A stretch of 64,000 bases of DNA from Trichormus sp. NMC-1. Its GTDB lineage: Bacteria > Cyanobacteriota > Cyanobacteriia > Cyanobacteriales > Nostocaceae. Below the pieces are notes generated by a model. The model searched no databases. It was not told the origin of the DNA and worked only from the letters and a program-made list of their open reading frames with translations. Positions 27,927 to 37,305 of the stretch are shown piece after piece. The DNA lies in assembly GCF_001858025.1 (NCBI RefSeq), contig NZ_LZQD01000003.1, positions 485,086-549,085 of the forward strand. Direction: 5' to 3'. A program made the translations under genes and the position numbers. Within the stretch, counting starts at the first letter, position 1. Every line of letters begins with the position of its first letter.

Positions 27927-29198
27927 TTGATATACCTAGTTACAAATATGATGTTTCCAAACAATGATCAATACTGGATAAATACAGTAGATTTTTTACA
28001 AACAAGAATTCAAGACGGAGATAAAATATTAGCACCAACTGAATTTGAGGAAAAATTTGCAAATGTTATTACCTATTCCGTAACCAGAGAAAATTCAGGT
28101 AATGATTTTCAGTGGGTTATCATACATAAGGGTATGATGGAAAATATAGAATATCCTGTTCTAGATGAAATCATAGATAAAAATATTCCGGTTTTTGCTA
28201 ATGAAGTTTTTGTCATCCTTACTAATCATACTTATATGTCTAGATTAGACAATAACTCTATTCATCTAGAATTATTTTGGGAAAAAATTAAATGGCTGAG
28301 AGGCATATATATTAAATCACAATCTGGGTTAAAAAGAGATTTTTTTCACAATTCCATTTATTTCAACATAAAAGACATTGGTTCATTAACACGAACAGAA
28401 TTAGAATTAAATAGCCGTAAAATGTCCCAAACAGCTTACTTAGGCAATGGGGTACTTTTATGTCGAATTTTAACTAAATATATGTGCTACGTTGATTCTC
28501 AAGACATGAGTTTGACTCCTCACCTTTGTCTTAATGGTTATTGGGAATCTTGGATTACTCAAGCAATGGTTCGTGTTCTTGAAAGAGGTTTTTATTGTCT
28601 TGATATTGGTGCAAATTGTGGATATTATTCGCTAATAATGGCTGATATTGTGGGGGAATCAGGTCAGATGGTAGCAGTTGAAGCCAATCCAAGATTAGCT
28701 ACTCTTGTAGAGCGAAGCTTAGTTGTTAATGGTTTTAAAAGAAATTCTCAGGTCTTGCAAAAAGCTGTTTCAGATACAAATGGAACAAAAGTCAATCTTG
28801 TAGTTCCTGAAGGTGGTTATTTAGGTGATGCAACAATATCTAGACCCGCTGATCAACCAGGAGATAGTATAGTTGAAGTTGAGACAGTAACAATTGATGA
28901 ATTAACTCAAGATTGGCCACGGGTCGATCTGATTAAAATAGATGCAGAAGGAGCAGAAGAAGCTATTTGGCGTGGGATGCAGGAGACAATAAAAAGAAAT
29001 CAAGATATAATTATAATCATGGAATTTTGTAGTTACCGTAACTATGATCCTAAATCATTTTTAGAAGATATTCAGTTAGCAGGATTCGTAACTCAATATA
29101 TCGATAATGACTCACAATTAAAATCTTTGACTGTTGAAGATTGTCTTACTGCACGTCCTGGTGAATATTGGGATTTATATTTACAGCGAAAGAAATAA
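27927..29198 (+). CDS. FkbM-family methyltransferase
   Basis: 423 aa from a TTG start; an in-frame ATG at 27948 is possible. The C-terminal half is a FkbM methyltransferase: CLDIGANCGYYSLIMADIVGESGQMVAVEANPRLATLVERSL (near residues 222-265), VETVTIDELTQDWPRVDLIKIDAEGAEEAIWRGM and IIIIMEFCSYR. Residues 1-190 form an extra N-terminal region I do not recognise, found in some cluster-associated proteins. Such enzymes O-methylate sugars in surface glycans. It lies 27 bp after the GT4 gene. Confidence 0.85.
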   Translation: MIYLVTNMMFPNNDQYWINTVDFLQTRIQDGDKILAPTEFEEKFANVITYSVTRENSGNDFQWVIIHKGMMENIEYPVLDEIIDKNIPVFANEVFVILTNHTYMSRLDNNSIHLELFWEKIKWLRGIYIKSQSGLKRDFFHNSIYFNIKDIGSLTRTELELNSRKMSQTAYLGNGVLLCRILTKYMCYVDSQDMSLTPHLCLNGYWESWITQAMVRVLERGFYCLDIGANCGYYSLIMADIVGESGQMVAVEANPRLATLVERSLVVNGFKRNSQVLQKAVSDTNGTKVNLVVPEGGYLGDATISRPADQPGDSIVEVETVTIDELTQDWPRVDLIKIDAEGAEEAIWRGMQETIKRNQDIIIIMEFCSYRNYDPKSFLEDIQLAGFVTQYIDNDSQLKSLTVEDCLTARPGEYWDLYLQRKK

Positions 29199-29256
29199 AT
29201 TTTTTTATCAAACAAGTATTTTCAAGTTTTCGATTGACTTAATATCTTCAGCCCAA

Positions 29257-30276
29257 TCACAGCCAACTACCCCAGATAGATGAACTAACATTATTAGCCG
29301 TCATAAATGCTGTCAGGTCAGCTTCACTCTGGTAATTAGCATATTGAATATTACCATCTAAGTGCATCAATGCCCGCAACACGGCAGTACCATCACCCAG
29401 TTTAAAATACATATCTTGGAATCCATCTTTATTGTAATCAGCCGCAGCTAAAACACTCAAGTTATTGATTCTCAGATCATTCTGAAACCTACGCTGACTA
29501 TCAAATGGTCCACCAATATTTTGTGGTTTGTCTTTTAATGTCGGATCAATATAAATCCCGACTACACGAGTGTCCCCTCCAAAGCCATTTTTATTAAAAT
29601 CTACAGTCCCATTGACTGAACCTACGGTTGCCCACCGTCCATTCGATGAGTTTACAAATACACTTTCTGAGTCTCCATCACCTTGGACATCGGCATCACC
29701 AACAAATCTCCAAGAGCTACCACTGCCAAGGTCATTACCATCGTAGTCTCTAATTCTACCCATATATACAGATGGATTTTGTTTCACATCAGTTACAGAT
29801 GGATTTTGTTTCACATCAGTTGAATCTGTTTCAGCCACATAAACGCCAGGACTGGGATCTCCAGCACCAAACTTTTGCACCCAATAGTGATTATAATTTA
29901 CTGTCCCAGTGTCATTTGCTAGGTATGCGTACCCTAAACCCATGTGAGTGAAGTTGGCATTTAAAATATTAGCTCGATGTCCTGGACTGTTCATCCAACC
30001 TTGAACTACTGATTCTGGTGATGTGTATCCAACTGCAATATTTTCCCCTGCCCAGGTATAGTTATACCCTTCTGCAATCATTCTGGTGAAAGGGGTTGAG
30101 CCATTGGGATCGTCATGACTAAAAAAGTCTCCAGTCGCCATGCGATCGGCATATTTATCAGCCGCTTGATCTAATTCCTGGGATAAGGTAAGAGCTTGCA
30201 AACCATTTTGCGTCCGATGTTGATTAATCAGATCGAGAACTCTTTGATCAAACTGGTCTTGCTTTAAAAGAACCAT
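29257..30276 (-). CDS. CAP/SCP-domain protein with C-terminal repeat domain
   Basis: 339 aa. Residues 8-135 form a CAP (cysteine-rich secretory, SCP/PR-1-like) domain: VLDLINQHRTQNGLQALTLS, SHDDPNG, AGENIAVGY, WMNSPGHRANILN and HYWVQKFG. The two family histidines are present. Residues 190-339 hold FG-GAP-like repeats (DYDGNDLG, DVQGDGDSESVFV, DYNKDGFQDMYFKLGDG) of the type seen in cyanobacterial secreted proteins. A TDVKQNPSV unit is repeated in the linker. No N-terminal signal peptide is visible, so export, if any, uses another route. It is transcribed against the polysaccharide operon. Confidence 0.87.
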   Translation of the reverse strand: MVLLKQDQFDQRVLDLINQHRTQNGLQALTLSQELDQAADKYADRMATGDFFSHDDPNGSTPFTRMIAEGYNYTWAGENIAVGYTSPESVVQGWMNSPGHRANILNANFTHMGLGYAYLANDTGTVNYNHYWVQKFGAGDPSPGVYVAETDSTDVKQNPSVTDVKQNPSVYMGRIRDYDGNDLGSGSSWRFVGDADVQGDGDSESVFVNSSNGRWATVGSVNGTVDFNKNGFGGDTRVVGIYIDPTLKDKPQNIGGPFDSQRRFQNDLRINNLSVLAAADYNKDGFQDMYFKLGDGTAVLRALMHLDGNIQYANYQSEADLTAFMTANNVSSSIWGSWL

Positions 30277-30392
30277 AAATTTTTCCTTAATTTATTATGC
30301 TAGTAGGACTTCCGCACTGTACAAATTGACCGTCATATGGGTGAACGAAATTAGGTAGATGTTATCATTGCAATCATCAAATTCAATCGCCG

Positions 30393-30551
30393 AATCACAG
30401 CCAACTACCCCAGATAGATGAACTAACATTATTAGCCATCATAAATGCTGCCAGGTCAGCTTTACTTTGGTAGTTAGCATATTGGATATTACCATCTTTG
30501 TGCATCAATGCCCGCAACACAGCAGTACCATCACCCAGTTTAAAATACATA
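30393..30551 (-). pseudogene. Duplicate of the CAP-protein 3' end
   Basis: 159 bp matching 29255-29413 without gaps at about 94% identity. It encodes the last ~52 residues (MYFKLGDGTAVLRALMHKDG...) with a few changes. It is cut off upstream at 30551, about 120 bp before the next gene. It is either a remnant of a second tandem CAP gene or a repeat-mediated duplication. Confidence 0.9.
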
Positions 30552-30673
30552 AGTGTTTTTACCCCAATTTTCAAGATTTTTTAAATTATGTTAAAATTGT
30601 TGATTAATGGTTTTCCTTCGACATCTTTATGGTAATCATCATTAGAAAAGCTATCTAACCCTCTGTCATCAAA

Positions 30674-31765
30674 ATGAAAATCGTTGCCATAACAGCCTAT
30701 AACAGACCAACATTGTTGTACTCATGCTTAAAAAATCTCTCTCAAGCCCATAAAGTAGAAGAATGGGAAATTTGGATTTCAATTGATCCTAGTAATGTAA
30801 CTAATAAAATTGTTTCGATAATTGAATCTTTTGCCAATCAAAAGCTTAAAGTAAATTTTGTAGTTAATGATTCAAGGTTGGGAGTAAGAAAAAATCCTTA
30901 TAAGTTACTCCAATGGTGTTTTGGTCATGAAGCTAGTTTGGTTCTTTATTTAGAAGATGATGTGCTTGTAAGTAGTGATTGTCTTAATTTTTCTGAAGTT
31001 ATTAATAAGATACCAAAATTTTCAAGCAATTATCTTTGCGCTAACTTATTAACCACAACTTGTAATTCACATTCTGTACTTTGTCCACCTATAGAAGACT
31101 ACTCAAAATTAAAAAATATCTTGGTAAAAAATAAATTCTTTTCTAGTTTGGGAATCATTCTAAATAAGTATCAATTTATTAATTATTTTGAACCAAATTG
31201 GTTTAACTATCCATTAAATCTGAGAAATTTCCAAGGTGCTGAGACGGATGGATGGGACTTAGCAATCAATGATTATTTGTTATCCAACAAAGACCTATTT
31301 GTTATTCAGAGTATAATTCCCAGAATATCTCATAAAGGAATTCACGGTACTCACGCAGACTATAGCTTTCATCAATCTGCATATTCTCACGTTAAAATAT
31401 ATGAACCATGTCATAACTCTTTAGATACTAAACAAAATCAGCTTTCTATTAAAATAATTAGAAGAGAAGATGTAAAAACCCTGGAAAAATTATTTCCTCC
31501 CTACATAAAATCGTATATTAATATGATTCATCAATTTACAGACTTGCAAATTTCCAGTATGGAAATTGAAAATAAGTTAAAAAATAGTCAATATATTAAT
31601 AATACGATACCTAAACATAATGACGATGCAGATTCTGAAATTCAAGAATTTACACTTCTGCAAAAACGTTTAAAAGATATGGAATCAAGGCTTAATAAAA
31701 AATCAATTTGGATTGCGGAAAAAGTCGTATCTATTTTAAATAGATTAATTGGGAGAAATCAATAA
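30674..31765 (+). CDS. Glycosyltransferase of GT-A type (GNT-I/GT2-like)
   Basis: 363 aa. It begins MKIVAITAYNRPTLLYSCLKNLSQ, a typical GT-A nucleotide-binding start. LGVRKNPYKLLQWCF and YLEDDVLVSSDCLNF (acidic DDV motif near residue 96) resemble alpha-3-mannoside GlcNAc-transferase-like or GT2 proteins. ETDGWDLAINDYLL fits an acceptor-site segment. The C-terminal 80 residues are charged and probably coiled coil (LQKRLKDMESRLNKKS). Specificity is unknown; it continues the polysaccharide cluster. Confidence 0.78.
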   Translation: MKIVAITAYNRPTLLYSCLKNLSQAHKVEEWEIWISIDPSNVTNKIVSIIESFANQKLKVNFVVNDSRLGVRKNPYKLLQWCFGHEASLVLYLEDDVLVSSDCLNFSEVINKIPKFSSNYLCANLLTTTCNSHSVLCPPIEDYSKLKNILVKNKFFSSLGIILNKYQFINYFEPNWFNYPLNLRNFQGAETDGWDLAINDYLLSNKDLFVIQSIIPRISHKGIHGTHADYSFHQSAYSHVKIYEPCHNSLDTKQNQLSIKIIRREDVKTLEKLFPPYIKSYINMIHQFTDLQISSMEIENKLKNSQYINNTIPKHNDDADSEIQEFTLLQKRLKDMESRLNKKSIWIAEKVVSILNRLIGRNQ

Positions 31766-31793
31766 TATTAAATTTGTGTATTCAGTATATCTT

Positions 31794-32864
31794 ATGACTA
31801 ATGTATTAGTTAATTTAGCAGTTATTATTGCCCAATCTACAGGAATTAGTAAGTATATAACAGAATTATTACCTTATTTGAGTTTTATCAATCCCACTCT
31901 CCTAACCTCACAAAATTACCCTGAATTCAACTGCTACTCAGTCCCAAATAATCTTACTCCTGCTGACGGAATTAAAGGACATTTACGCCGTCTAATGTGG
32001 ACACAATTCCAACTACCAAAAATCTATAAAAACCTTAAATCTCAACTTTTATTCTCCCCCATCCCAGAAGCACCCCTCTACACCAACTGTCGCTATATCG
32101 TCATGTCTCACGACATGATACCATTGCGCTTTCCCAAACCCTTCTCACCGTTAACACCATACCATCGTTACTACACTCCCCAAGTTTTCCAGCAAGCGCA
32201 ACACATAATTTGTAACTCCGAAGCAACAGCTAAAGACATCACCGACTTTTACCAAATTCCTACTAGTAAAATAACACCTATTCCCCTAGCATATAATCGC
32301 ACTCACTTCCGCTTCCTCAACTTACCCACCAGTAATTACTTCCTATACATCGGTCGTCAAGACCCTTACAAAAACTTGCAGAGACTCATCACTTCCTTTG
32401 CTGCGCTACCTAACAAGGGAGACTATGAACTATGGTTAGCAGGGCCTACCGATAAACGTTACACCCCATTATTACAAGCGCAAGTTGAAGAACTGGGTAT
32501 AACTCATCGTGTCAAATTTCTCAACTATGTACCTTATAGTGAACTACCAAAAATTATAAATCAAGCACTTGCGCTAGTTTTTCCTAGTCTTTGGGAAGGG
32601 TTTGGTTTACCAGTTCTAGAAGCAATGGCTTGCGGTACACCCGTGATTACTTCTAATATTTCCTCTCTTCCAGAAGTTGCTGGTGATGCTGCTATTCTGA
32701 TTAATCCTTACAACGTGGGAGAAATCACAGCAGCAATGCAAGCAATTATAAATGATTCAGAATTGAGAAAACAACTTTCTCAAAAAAGTCTCACCAGAGC
32801 AAATCGATTTAGTTGGGAACAAACCGGACTTGATACAGTCGAGGTTTTAAAACAATATCTTTAA
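31794..32864 (+). CDS. GT4 family glycosyltransferase
   Basis: 356 aa from ATG at 31794; a TTG at 31749 would overlap the preceding gene and adds residues unlike the family. The start [23 protein letters not shown], then [74 protein letters not shown], give a complete GT-B/GT4 enzyme. It is the last gene of the polysaccharide cluster, followed by two MITE-like elements. Confidence 0.9.
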   Translation: MTNVLVNLAVIIAQSTGISKYITELLPYLSFINPTLLTSQNYPEFNCYSVPNNLTPADGIKGHLRRLMWTQFQLPKIYKNLKSQLLFSPIPEAPLYTNCRYIVMSHDMIPLRFPKPFSPLTPYHRYYTPQVFQQAQHIICNSEATAKDITDFYQIPTSKITPIPLAYNRTHFRFLNLPTSNYFLYIGRQDPYKNLQRLITSFAALPNKGDYELWLAGPTDKRYTPLLQAQVEELGITHRVKFLNYVPYSELPKIINQALALVFPSLWEGFGLPVLEAMACGTPVITSNISSLPEVAGDAAILINPYNVGEITAAMQAIINDSELRKQLSQKSLTRANRFSWEQTGLDTVEVLKQYL

Positions 32865-32906
32865 GAGAATTTATGCTCCTAAAGAGGAGGAAATTCAACA
32901 ATGGAT

Positions 32907-32990
32907 TAGGACTTACGCAAAAACTCTCCCAAACTCCTATTCCTCTGTGTCCTCTGCGGTTCGTTTCTTCATGATTTTGCGTAATTCCTG
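32907..32990. mobile_element. 84-bp MITE-like element with TGGAT flanks
   Basis: Terminal inverted repeats AGGACTTACGCAAAA and TTTTGCGTAATTCCT (14 of 15 matching) bound a core without coding capacity. TGGAT stands immediately on both sides (32902-32906 and 32991-32995), consistent with a 5-bp target duplication. One end of the same element (TAGGACTTACGCA) lies at 59297-59309, where the kinase gene is cut. Confidence 0.75.
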
Positions 32991-33061
32991 TGGATAAAAA
33001 AGAACTTTAATTCAATACTCAAATATGTAATACTAAAAATAACAAAATATTCTATAGATTT

Positions 33062-33198
33062 CAATACTGCTCGGTTAAGCTAGAAACTTAACCTGAATGT
33101 AGGTTGGGTTGAGGGACGAAACCCAACATTTATAAGCATTTGTTTGGTTTCGCTGACGCTCTACCCAACCTACCATTTCCCTTAACCGAGCAGTATTG
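33062..33198. mobile_element. 137-bp MITE-like element, perfect 18-bp ends, 10-bp target duplication
   Basis: CAATACTGCTCGGTTAAG at 33062-33079 is the exact reverse complement of 33181-33198. CTATAGATTT flanks the element directly on both sides (33052-33061 and 33199-33208). Inside is a nested REP-like palindrome with GTAGGTTGGGT (33099) facing ACCCAACCTAC (33163). There is no coding capacity. The 10-bp duplication argues for transposase-mediated insertion by a 10-12-bp-duplicating family, such as IS4-type, which is inference. Confidence 0.9.
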
Positions 33199-33300
33199 CT
33201 ATAGATTTATTTAAAATTAAAAATGATACTAACCAGATGTTGTATGCCATATCAAAATGCTAAAATAAATTTATCTTCTTTAACCTATACGAAATAAATC

Positions 33301-33891
33301 ATGATGCTTGTAGAAACTCCCATCCGCCAATATTCTAGAGCAGAATACTTAGCACAGGAAGAAACTGCTGAGTATCGAAGTGAATACCACAATGGAGAAA
33401 TAGTAGCAATGACCGGCGGTTCTTTAAATCACAATCAGATTATTATTAACTTAATCATTGCTCTTACCCTACCCCTCAGAGAACAAAATTATCAAGTTTA
33501 CACCAGTGATTTACGTCTATGGATTCCTCGTTATAATGAATACACATATCCTGATATTCTCATCATCAAAGATGAACCAATATTTGAGGAAAGACGCACC
33601 GATACAGTAATCAATCCTAGTATTATATTTGAAGTTTTTTCTAAATCTACCAGTAGTCGAGATAGAGGAGATAAATTCACCTTTTACCGTTCTCTTCCTG
33701 AATTTCAAGAATATATATTAATTGACCAATATCAAAGTCATATTGAACAATTTAGTAAAACCAAAGAAGGTAATTGGCTATTTAGTGAATCTGACGATGA
33801 AGAGGGAATTCTAACTTTAGTTTCTGCTAACTGTCAAATTCCCTATCGCCAGATTTATGACCGGGTTACATTTGAAAAACCAACAGTTTAG
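33301..33891 (+). CDS. Uma2-family (DUF820) putative endonuclease
   Basis: 196 aa. PD-(D/E)XK-fold family greatly expanded in cyanobacteria. SRAEYLAQEETAEYRSEYHNGEIVAMTGGSLNHNQI, the acidic core YTYPDILIIKDEP, and IIFEVFSKSTSSRDRGDKFTFYRSLPEFQEYILIDQ give the expected D...E/S-x-K layout. A second ATG directly follows the first. No partner gene is evident; the role of these single-gene nucleases is unknown. Confidence 0.92.
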   Translation: MMLVETPIRQYSRAEYLAQEETAEYRSEYHNGEIVAMTGGSLNHNQIIINLIIALTLPLREQNYQVYTSDLRLWIPRYNEYTYPDILIIKDEPIFEERRTDTVINPSIIFEVFSKSTSSRDRGDKFTFYRSLPEFQEYILIDQYQSHIEQFSKTKEGNWLFSESDDEEGILTLVSANCQIPYRQIYDRVTFEKPTV

Positions 33892-33941
33892 AAATTAAAA
33901 AAATTAAAAACCAACAATTATTTGTTTTAATTTTTAATTTT

Positions 33942-35708
33942 CTACGTTCCCACAGCCCCAGAGTAAACTAAACCCCGTTGCATATCCAAAGTCAAAATCG
34001 CCCCATCTTTAATTACCTTTGTCGCTTCCTTCACACCCACAATGACTGGTACACCAAGACGTAAACCAATGACAGCAGCGTGACTGGTGAGACTGTCCTC
34101 TTCAGTAATAATCCCCCCAGCTTTGCGAATTGCTTCCACAAAATCAACACCAGTGCGGGATGCGACTAAAATATCTCCAGGGTTAAAGTTACTTGCATCC
34201 ATAGCATTATGAACTACCCTCGCGCGTCCACTCACTGAACCTTGACCTAGACCAATTCCCTGACCTAGTACCGCAGTCACCACTTCCACCTTAATCAAGT
34301 CTGTTGACCCAGAAACCCCCTGAAGCGTACCAGCAGTCATCACCACTAAATCACCTTCAGTTAAGAGGTTTTTTTCTTGAGCAACATTGATAGCTGCTTG
34401 GAATGTCTGGCCTGTAGAAGGTAGTTCTAGCACTAATAGGGGTTTTACTCCCCATACCATCTGTAATTGTCTCGCCACATTTACATGGGGTGTAATGGCT
34501 AAAATTGGCGTTTTGGGACGGAATTTAGAAACGTTGCGGGCTGTAGCACCTGTTTGGGTCAAAGTCATGATTGCTGCTGCGCCCAAATTCTCAGCAATTT
34601 GACCAACAGCTTGACTGATAGCATTAGGAATAGAACGCCGATTATCTCGTGACTGACGGGAGTTGGAGTTTAGCGTTTCTTCCTGTTCAATGCGTTCAGC
34701 AATTCTGGCCATTGTTGCTACTGCTTCCACGGGGAAACTACCAACAGCAGTTTCATTAGAAAGCATTACCGCGTCTGTACCGTCTAAAATCGCGTTGGCC
34801 ACATCGGAGACTTCCGCACGGGTAGGACGGGGGTTGCTGACCATGCTATCTAGCATTTGGGTAGCGGTGATGATGGGAATACCCAAGCGATTGGCTGTAG
34901 CAATCAAGCGTTTTTGCAGCACGGGTACATCTTCTGCTGGCAATTCTACCCCTAAGTCACCTCTAGCAACCATCACACCGTCACACAAAGACAGAACCGC
35001 TTCCATTTGTTCAATGGCTTCGTGCTTTTCGATTTTGGCAACTACAGGGACATTTTTGCCGGTGCTGGAAATTAATTCTTTGATTTCGATGATGTCCTGG
35101 GGGTTACGGACAAAGGAAAGCGCTACCCAGTCTACACCTTGATCTAGACCAAACATCAGATCCTCGCGGTCTTTGTCGGTCATAGCCTTAATTGATAAGT
35201 AAACTCCCGGAAAGTTTACACCTTTGTTGTTAGAAAGTTTACCAGGAACAGTAATACAACAATGCAAATCGCCTTTTTCCTGGTTAATCTCTTCTACGAC
35301 CATTTCCACTCGTCCATCATCGAGGAGGATTTTGGCACCGACGGGGACTTCATCTGCTAAATAATCGTAGGTAACGCAACTGATTTCTTGGGTTCCTACG
35401 ACTGGACGATTTGTTAAAGTAAAGCGATCGCCCTTCGCCAAAATTATAGAACCATTTTCAAACTTACCCAAGCGAATTTTTGGCCCTTGCAAATCTTGGA
35501 GAATTGCTACCGGTCTATTGAGTTCAAAAGCAGTTTGCCGAATTAGGCGAATACTACGCTGATGGTCAGCATGAGTTCCGTGGGAAAAGTTTAGCCGCAG
35601 TGTTGTTGCACCCGCTTCAATAATTGCCTTCAGCATTTCTGGACTGCTGGTAGCAGGCCCAATAGTAGCAACAATTTTGGTTCGGCGCAGAGAATCTCTT
35701 AATTGCAT
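33942..35708 (-). CDS. pyk: Pyruvate kinase with C-terminal PEP-utilising domain
   Basis: 588 aa from ATG at 35708; a TTG at 35723 would add five residues. Final glycolytic enzyme, phosphoenolpyruvate plus ADP to pyruvate plus ATP. TKIVATIGPATSSPEM at the N-terminus, LRLNFSHG, LQDLQGPKIRLG, VVAKIEKHEAIEQ and the signature MVARGDLGVELP are all intact. The extra C-terminal 100 residues (GQGSVSGRARVV...GGIITEEDSLTSHAAVIGLRLGVPVIVG) form the phosphohistidine swivel-like domain found in cyanobacterial and Bacillus-type enzymes. Single transcription unit. Confidence 0.97.
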   Translation of the reverse strand: MQLRDSLRRTKIVATIGPATSSPEMLKAIIEAGATTLRLNFSHGTHADHQRSIRLIRQTAFELNRPVAILQDLQGPKIRLGKFENGSIILAKGDRFTLTNRPVVGTQEISCVTYDYLADEVPVGAKILLDDGRVEMVVEEINQEKGDLHCCITVPGKLSNNKGVNFPGVYLSIKAMTDKDREDLMFGLDQGVDWVALSFVRNPQDIIEIKELISSTGKNVPVVAKIEKHEAIEQMEAVLSLCDGVMVARGDLGVELPAEDVPVLQKRLIATANRLGIPIITATQMLDSMVSNPRPTRAEVSDVANAILDGTDAVMLSNETAVGSFPVEAVATMARIAERIEQEETLNSNSRQSRDNRRSIPNAISQAVGQIAENLGAAAIMTLTQTGATARNVSKFRPKTPILAITPHVNVARQLQMVWGVKPLLVLELPSTGQTFQAAINVAQEKNLLTEGDLVVMTAGTLQGVSGSTDLIKVEVVTAVLGQGIGLGQGSVSGRARVVHNAMDASNFNPGDILVASRTGVDFVEAIRKAGGIITEEDSLTSHAAVIGLRLGVPVIVGVKEATKVIKDGAILTLDMQRGLVYSGAVGT

Positions 35709-36068
35709 AGGGGCTGATTTCAAAATAATCTATCTGGGAAGTAATCGTATAGTAAGCGGCATCTCCTTTTCAGTCACTGCTATATCAATGATGTAAGCAG
35801 TTAGAGAAGGAATCAGCGGAATAGACTAGACATAGTACACCAATCTTATCTGCATCCTTCTTAAGGGAGATTTTTGCCATTCAAGCATTAGCACTGGTCA
35901 AACTTTACCCGTCAGCAAACACTTAAGTCTAGTCTGGAATCATAACGCCATTCATCCGCTCATTAGCAAAGACAGCAGATAAATCTTGCCATACAAAGCT
36001 TTATATAACTTTACTCTTTACTAAGAATTGTTGTATATTCGTAATATTTGATAAAGAAGGAGTTAGTA
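35709..36068. promoter_or_regulatory. Divergent promoter region of pyk and crtR
   Basis: 360 bp between divergent genes with no coding content. It ends with AAGGAG (36057-36062), a strong ribosome-binding site 6 bases before the crtR ATG at 36069. Specific promoter boxes cannot be assigned with confidence. Confidence 0.5.
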
Positions 36069-36950
36069 ATGCTCACGTCGGAGGCACAAAAGCCACTGAC
36101 AATCCCGCCCAAAGAACTTTTAGCACCTCCTGGTGATTTTAATCCCACACTACTCATGTTTTTTGTAGTGGTGACTATGTTGGTGTTATCTAACTTTGGT
36201 TATTGGGTTTGGGAATGGCCGCACTGGCTATGCTTTAGCATTAACACTCTGGCCTTGCATTGTTCTGGGACAATAATTCACGATGCTTGTCACCAGTCAG
36301 CCCATCGCAACCGTGTGATTAATGCCATGTTAGGGCATTGTAGTGCCTTAATTCTAGCTTTTGCTTTTCCAGTTTTTACACGGGTACATCTGCAGCATCA
36401 TGGTAATGTGAATCATCCTCAAGATGACCCTGATCATTATGTCTCTACAGGTGGTCCGTTGTGGTTGATTGCAGTCAGATTTTTATACCATGAGGTATTT
36501 TTCTTTCAACGGCAATTGTGGCGCAAATATGAGTTACTGGAATGGTTTATTAGCCGTTTAATTGTCATTACTATTGTTTATATTTCTGTCCAATATCACT
36601 TTTTGGGCTATATTCTCAATTTTTGGTTTATTCCGGCGTTCTTGGTCGGAATTGCCTTGGGGTTATTTTTTGATTATTTACCCCATCGTCCTTTTGTGGA
36701 GCGCAGTCGCTGGAAAAATGCCCGCGTCTATCCTGGTAAAGTTCTCAATATCCTGATTTTGGGGCAGAATTACCATTTAGTTCATCATTTGTGGCCTTCG
36801 ATTCCTTGGTATAATTACCAGCCGGCTTATTATTTGATGAAGCCGTTATTGGATGAAAAAGGTAGTCCGCAAACTTCCGGATTATTGCAGAAAAAGGACT
36901 TTTTTGAGTTCTTGTATGATGTTTTCATAGGCATTAGATTTCATCACTGA
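36069..36950 (+). CDS. crtR: Beta-carotene hydroxylase CrtR
   Basis: 293 aa. Membrane di-iron hydroxylase of the fatty-acid-desaturase superfamily that makes zeaxanthin and related xanthophylls. Three histidine boxes can be read: HDACHQSAH (near residue 68), HLQHHGNVNH (near 107) and YHLVHHLWP (near 235), plus DYLPHRP near 201. Four or so membrane helices separate them. Start chosen at 36069 because AAGGAG sits at ideal spacing; the in-frame TTG at 36048 lies upstream of that site. Confidence 0.93.
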   Translation: MLTSEAQKPLTIPPKELLAPPGDFNPTLLMFFVVVTMLVLSNFGYWVWEWPHWLCFSINTLALHCSGTIIHDACHQSAHRNRVINAMLGHCSALILAFAFPVFTRVHLQHHGNVNHPQDDPDHYVSTGGPLWLIAVRFLYHEVFFFQRQLWRKYELLEWFISRLIVITIVYISVQYHFLGYILNFWFIPAFLVGIALGLFFDYLPHRPFVERSRWKNARVYPGKVLNILILGQNYHLVHHLWPSIPWYNYQPAYYLMKPLLDEKGSPQTSGLLQKKDFFEFLYDVFIGIRFHH

Positions 36951-36961
36951 TATGTTGAAAA

Positions 36962-36985
36962 AGAGACGTTTTCTGGAACGTCTCT
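36962..36985. repeat. Palindrome AGAGACGTT...AACGTCTCT, left of hicB-like gene
   Basis: Nine-base arms with a six-base loop, followed by ACAAG. A related perfect 30-bp palindrome lies at 37255-37284 on the other side of the HicB-like gene. It could act as terminator for crtR or for the HicB-like gene. Confidence 0.85.
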
Positions 36986-37004
36986 ACAAGGTGTAAATCC
37001 TTCT

Positions 37005-37223
37005 TTATGCTGCATTACAAACTGTCGGTTTTGGAAGCGGATCACCCGCAGCTTCGTAAGCAATAATAAGAGAGTCTAAGGCTTCTATTCCATTCGTTAC
37101 TGCTAACTCGTAAGTATCTCCATGAGTGCGCCATTTTTGTCCTGGAAAGTCGGGGAATCCTACTAAGAAGCAATTATCTTCCTCAGACCACTGGATAATC
37201 ATTTGGTACTTGAGTTTATTCAT
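37005..37223 (-). CDS. HicB-like antitoxin, solitary
   Basis: 72 aa. KYQMIIQWSEEDNCFLVGFPDFPGQKWRTHGDTYELAVTNGIEALDSLIIAYEAAGDPLPKP is the partial RNase-H-like fold of HicB antitoxins. No HicA toxin gene or C-terminal DNA-binding domain accompanies it. It is bracketed by two copies of a related palindrome. It may be an orphan antitoxin or have another partner. Confidence 0.82.
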   Translation of the reverse strand: MNKLKYQMIIQWSEEDNCFLVGFPDFPGQKWRTHGDTYELAVTNGIEALDSLIIAYEAAGDPLPKPTVCNAA

Positions 37224-37254
37224 CTAACTCTATTAGACATCTGATGGAAAAGAA

Positions 37255-37284
37255 TGTAGAGACGTTCCATGGAACGTCTCTACA
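37255..37284. repeat. Perfect 30-bp palindrome right of hicB-like gene
   Basis: TGTAGAGACGTTCCA is followed directly by its exact reverse complement. It has the same core (AGAGACGTT/AACGTCTCT) as the palindrome at 36962-36985. It lies between the HicB-like gene and the 3' end of the HEPN gene. Confidence 0.95.
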
Positions 37285-37305
37285 AGGGTTCTAGGAAATG
37301 CACAT

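Noticed and set aside
34387-35142. Two long plus-strand frames opposite pyruvate kinase
   Set aside because: They are antisense shadows of a strongly conserved gene; their composition is that of reverse-translated pyk.
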